Positions 62,086-64,000 of a DNA stretch of 64,000 nucleotides are shown in pieces; position 1 is the first letter of the stretch; each line of letters starts with the position of its first letter. Both the position numbers and the translations under genes were made by a program. Source of the DNA: Candidatus Sodalis pierantonius str. SOPE. GTDB taxonomy: Bacteria > Pseudomonadota > Gammaproteobacteria > Enterobacterales > Enterobacteriaceae. The notes beneath the pieces were generated by a model that saw only the letters and a program-made list of their open reading frames with translations, was not told the origin of the DNA and made no database searches. The stretch lies in assembly GCF_000517405.1 (NCBI RefSeq), contig NZ_CP006568.1, positions 3,224,001-3,288,000 on the forward strand, given 5' to 3'.

Positions 62086-62870
62086 TGCACATCCTCCGCG
62101 CACAGACGATACAACTCATCGAGCATGCCGCTGGAAAAGCTGCCAGGCCCCGCCGCCCAGGCGGCGGTCAGACGGCCGGCGCGAGCCATCAGCCGGCAGG
62201 CGCCAGCGACATTGTCCAGCCGCTCGCCCGGCAAGGCCGTGCAGGCGGCCACCACCGCCGACAATGCGCAACCGGTACCGGTCACGCGCGTCATTAACGG
62301 ATGGCCGTCATCGACCTGCCAGACGCGAATACCGTCAGTAATCACGTCTACCGCGCCGGTTACCGCTACCACCGCGCCGCAATCCTTGGCCAGCGCCCGT
62401 GCGGCGGGCAGAGCTTGCAGGGAATCATCGCCGCTGTCAACGCCGCGGCCGGCAGGAACAATGCCGGCCAGCGCTAAAATTTCCGAGGCGTTACCGCGCA
62501 CCGCCGCCGGTTGCAGGGTCAACAGACGCCGGGCGAAATGACTGCGGTAATCCAGCGCGCCGACGCCGACGGGATCCAGAACCCAAGGCGTATCCGCCGT
62601 CCTGGCGGCGGCGATCGCCGCTAGCATGGCCTCGGCGCGCTGCTGGCATAGCGTGCCGATATTAATCAATAAGGCATCTGCGATGGCGCTGAATTGCGCG
62701 GCCTCTTCCGGCTCCAGCACCATAGCGGGGGAAGCGCCCAAAGCCAGCAGCATGTTGGCGGTAATGGTTTGCACCACATCATTGGTGAGGCAGTGCACCA
62801 GCGGCGCCTGCTGGCGCAGTTGCAGCAGGGTCTGGGCGGCAATTGCGCCCGGTAATTCGGAGGGTTGCAT
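62082..62870 (-). CDS. thiM: ThiM, hydroxyethylthiazole kinase
   Basis: Phosphorylates thiazole alcohol for thiamin salvage. 262 residues from [17 protein letters not shown] at 62870, the E. coli length; an ATG six codons earlier is possible. Motifs: [20 protein letters not shown] (thiazole site), [20 protein letters not shown] and the catalytic [15 protein letters not shown]. Intact. First gene of thiMD, under the TPP riboswitch 60 bp upstream; thiM-thiD without de novo genes here suggests salvage of precursors. Confidence 0.95.
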   Translation of the reverse strand: MQPSELPGAIAAQTLLQLRQQAPLVHCLTNDVVQTITANMLLALGASPAMVLEPEEAAQFSAIADALLINIGTLCQQRAEAMLAAIAAARTADTPWVLDPVGVGALDYRSHFARRLLTLQPAAVRGNASEILALAGIVPAGRGVDSGDDSLQALPAARALAKDCGAVVAVTGAVDVITDGIRVWQVDDGHPLMTRVTGTGCALSAVVAACTALPGERLDNVAGACRLMARAGRLTAAWAAGPGSFSSGMLDELYRLCAEDVQ

Positions 62871-62929
62871 GGTTCTCATTACTCCCACCGGCGATCAAGA
62901 AGGCGGTTCCGCGGGTGAATGGGGACCGT

Positions 62930-63011
62930 GACTTCCCTACGCTGGCATGATCCAGTTCAGGTAATACGGGTATTTCTCAGCCTTAACCTGGCGGTCGAGG
63001 CACCCCGAGTC
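62930..63011 (-). promoter_or_regulatory. TPP (thi-box) riboswitch of thiMD
   Basis: On the minus strand GACTCGGGGTGCC opens P1/P2, then GGCTGAGAAATACCCGT (pyrimidine sensor), ACCTGAACTGGAT and ATGCCAGCGTAGGGAAGTC close the P4/P5 pyrophosphate sensor and P1. It matches the E. coli thiM switch nearly base for base outside the variable P3 arm. The 59 nt to the thiM ATG form the expression platform, with GGGAG as the ribosome site; control is expected at translation, as in E. coli thiM. Confidence 0.95.
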
Positions 63012-63457
63012 ATTGATAAAATAGCATTTTTAGGGATAAACGGCGATGTCTTCCTTCGGGCATGATAGCCCAATGGCCAGGCGGAACACAATCCATTTAC
63101 GCTCTAGCGTCTGACAAACGCGTCAACCAACGGAACCATCGCGCTTTCGGTCCCGATAACGCGTTTCACTTTTGCCGCGCCGCCGGGGCGCGTGCCCGAC
63201 AGCGATGCCCCGGGCCAGCACGGCGCGTTATTTTACCTCTTTATTTTCCAGGTTTACCCGACGGGGGGTTATTAGCCCGGATCTTTTAATGACGTCCAAG
63301 CGCCGGGAGAACAAAGTACACAAATATTGTGGGAACTAAAGGAATGGAATCGACATCCTCCACAGCAAAATAGGTTATACAGATTAAATAAAAAAAATGG
63401 ATTAATTAGTAGGGTCTCAATGGTATCGTTGGATTGAGAAGGAAATCTTCTAGACGA
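63012..63457. other. Gene-free interval between thiM leader and luxR-type gene
   Basis: 446 bp. It should contain the thiM promoter (minus strand). The right half is AT-rich. No lux-type autoinducer synthase gene, no terminator with a convincing T tract and no recognisable RNA. The frame 63062-63289 plus has no family. Confidence 0.5.
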
Positions 63458-64000
63458 CTAACTTAACAGTTTCAGTTCCATTGCGCGCGTGATAGCGTGT
63501 TTTGCGTTCGCCACACCAAGTTTATTGATATTGCGAATATGAAATTTAACAGTCCCCTCGCTGATAGACAGGATAGTGGAGATTTTATTATAGGTTTTAC
63601 CCACGCTTGCCCAGAACAACACCTCTTTTTTTCGCGGCGATAGCCGGCAGGGTTCTTGTTCAGTCCCCTCGGTCACCTGTTCCTTACGCGCGTCGAAAAA
63701 GCGGATGACTTTTTCATGGGTGGTGATGAGCAACATCTGGAATTTATCTTTTTCACGCTCTATGACATCATAAAAATCAGCACCTTGCTTCATCTGAATT
63801 ATTGTTAGCGTCGCCAGATTGTTGTCAGGATCATGCAGCGTGAAGGTATAACCATTGTCAAGGGCGTAATCGCTAGACATCTTATAAAAGTTTTGGTCCG
63901 GCAGATTGGGATTATTTTGCCAGCTAAAAGGCGTAAACTTACGGCAGGCGATCAGCAGTACCGGGTCAATTTTTTGAAAACCATAATTACGATATTGATT
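63458..64000 (-). CDS. LuxR-family acyl-homoserine-lactone responsive regulator, 5' end off window
   Basis: The frame is open from the right window edge to 63458, so the ATG at 63880 is internal. Visible: the C-terminal part of the autoinducer domain (NYGFQKIDPVLLIACRKFTP, FSWQ, DNGYTFTLHDPDNNLATLTI) and the LuxR helix-turn-helix (LSPRKKEVLFWASVGKTYNK, ISEGTVKFHIRNINKLGVANA). The conserved Trp, Asp-Pro and Gly residues of the ligand pocket are present. It looks like the EsaR/YenR/SogR group; Sodalis is known to use SogI/SogR signalling. No broken codons in the visible 180 residues. The cognate synthase is not in the window. Confidence 0.85.
   Translation of the reverse strand, partial: NQYRNYGFQKIDPVLLIACRKFTPFSWQNNPNLPDQNFYKMSSDYALDNGYTFTLHDPDNNLATLTIIQMKQGADFYDVIEREKDKFQMLLITTHEKVIRFFDARKEQVTEGTEQEPCRLSPRKKEVLFWASVGKTYNKISTILSISEGTVKFHIRNINKLGVANAKHAITRAMELKLLS

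Noticed and set aside
1..64000. CRISPR array, tRNA, rRNA, prophage or toxin-antitoxin module
   Set aside because: No regularly spaced repeat-spacer units, cloverleaf signatures or such gene sets were seen on reading both strands; the only regular repeats are the IS21 end arrays.

Overview
The window looks like a chromosomal segment of an enterobacterial insect endosymbiont of the Sodalis group in an early, IS-driven stage of genome decay. A Sitophilus-type Sodalis is the best guess; this is inferred from the gene set, the transposon families and a LuxR-type regulator at the right edge, and was not tested by a search. Gene order follows two Escherichia coli backbone blocks: nudK-acrD-ypfM-yffB-dapE-ypfN-tmcA-ypfJ-purC-bamC-dapA-gcvR-bcp-bepA-hda-uraA-upp-purM-purN-(pstBAC)-ppk-ppx-yfgG, and yegD-mdtD-baeS-baeR-yegP-trhP-cyaR-yegS-thiD-thiM. 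A complete urease operon (ureDABCEFG) sits inside the second block.

Three IS families account for about a quarter of the window. An IS256-family element is present three times (1-1114, 9677-10992, 57180-58481). An IS5-family/IS903-group element has three full copies (2996-4052, 34339-35393, 53197-54251) and one stub (1115-1219). A 2.6-kb IS21-family element is present twice (9618-13541, 58517-61116). Target-site duplications (8, 9 and 5 bp respectively) can be read for nearly all of them. Two cases are nested: IS256 in IS21, and IS256 in the IS903-like stub. The near-identity of the copies points to a recent burst.

Roughly half of the host genes are broken. Routes of decay include IS insertion (nudK, acrD, ypfN, ppx, trhP, an unknown gene at 56488), single nonsense codons (yegD, yegP, an M15 peptidase), frameshifts (mgtE, ypfJ, pstA, pstC, ureC, ureD, mdtD, an aldo/keto reductase) and clean in-frame deletions that remove functional cores (tmcA, ureA, yegS). 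Intact genes cluster in essential or symbiosis-relevant work: purine synthesis and salvage (purC, purM, purN, upp, uraA), lysine/peptidoglycan precursors (dapA, dapE), outer-membrane assembly (bamC, bepA), replication control (hda), peroxide defence (bcp), polyphosphate synthesis (ppk) and thiamin salvage (thiD, thiM under a TPP riboswitch).

Small or non-coding features that ORF prediction misses: ypfM (28 codons, minus strand, 6524-6610), the sRNA cyaR (55232-55318) with a CRP half-site arrangement centred at -41.5, a TPP riboswitch (62930-63011), a candidate PurR operator before purM, a clear intrinsic terminator after bamC, and the CTG-initiated hda. I found no CRISPR array, tRNA, rRNA, prophage or convincing new multi-gene system; the most unusual material is in how genes are being dismantled and in the repeat architecture of the IS21 ends.
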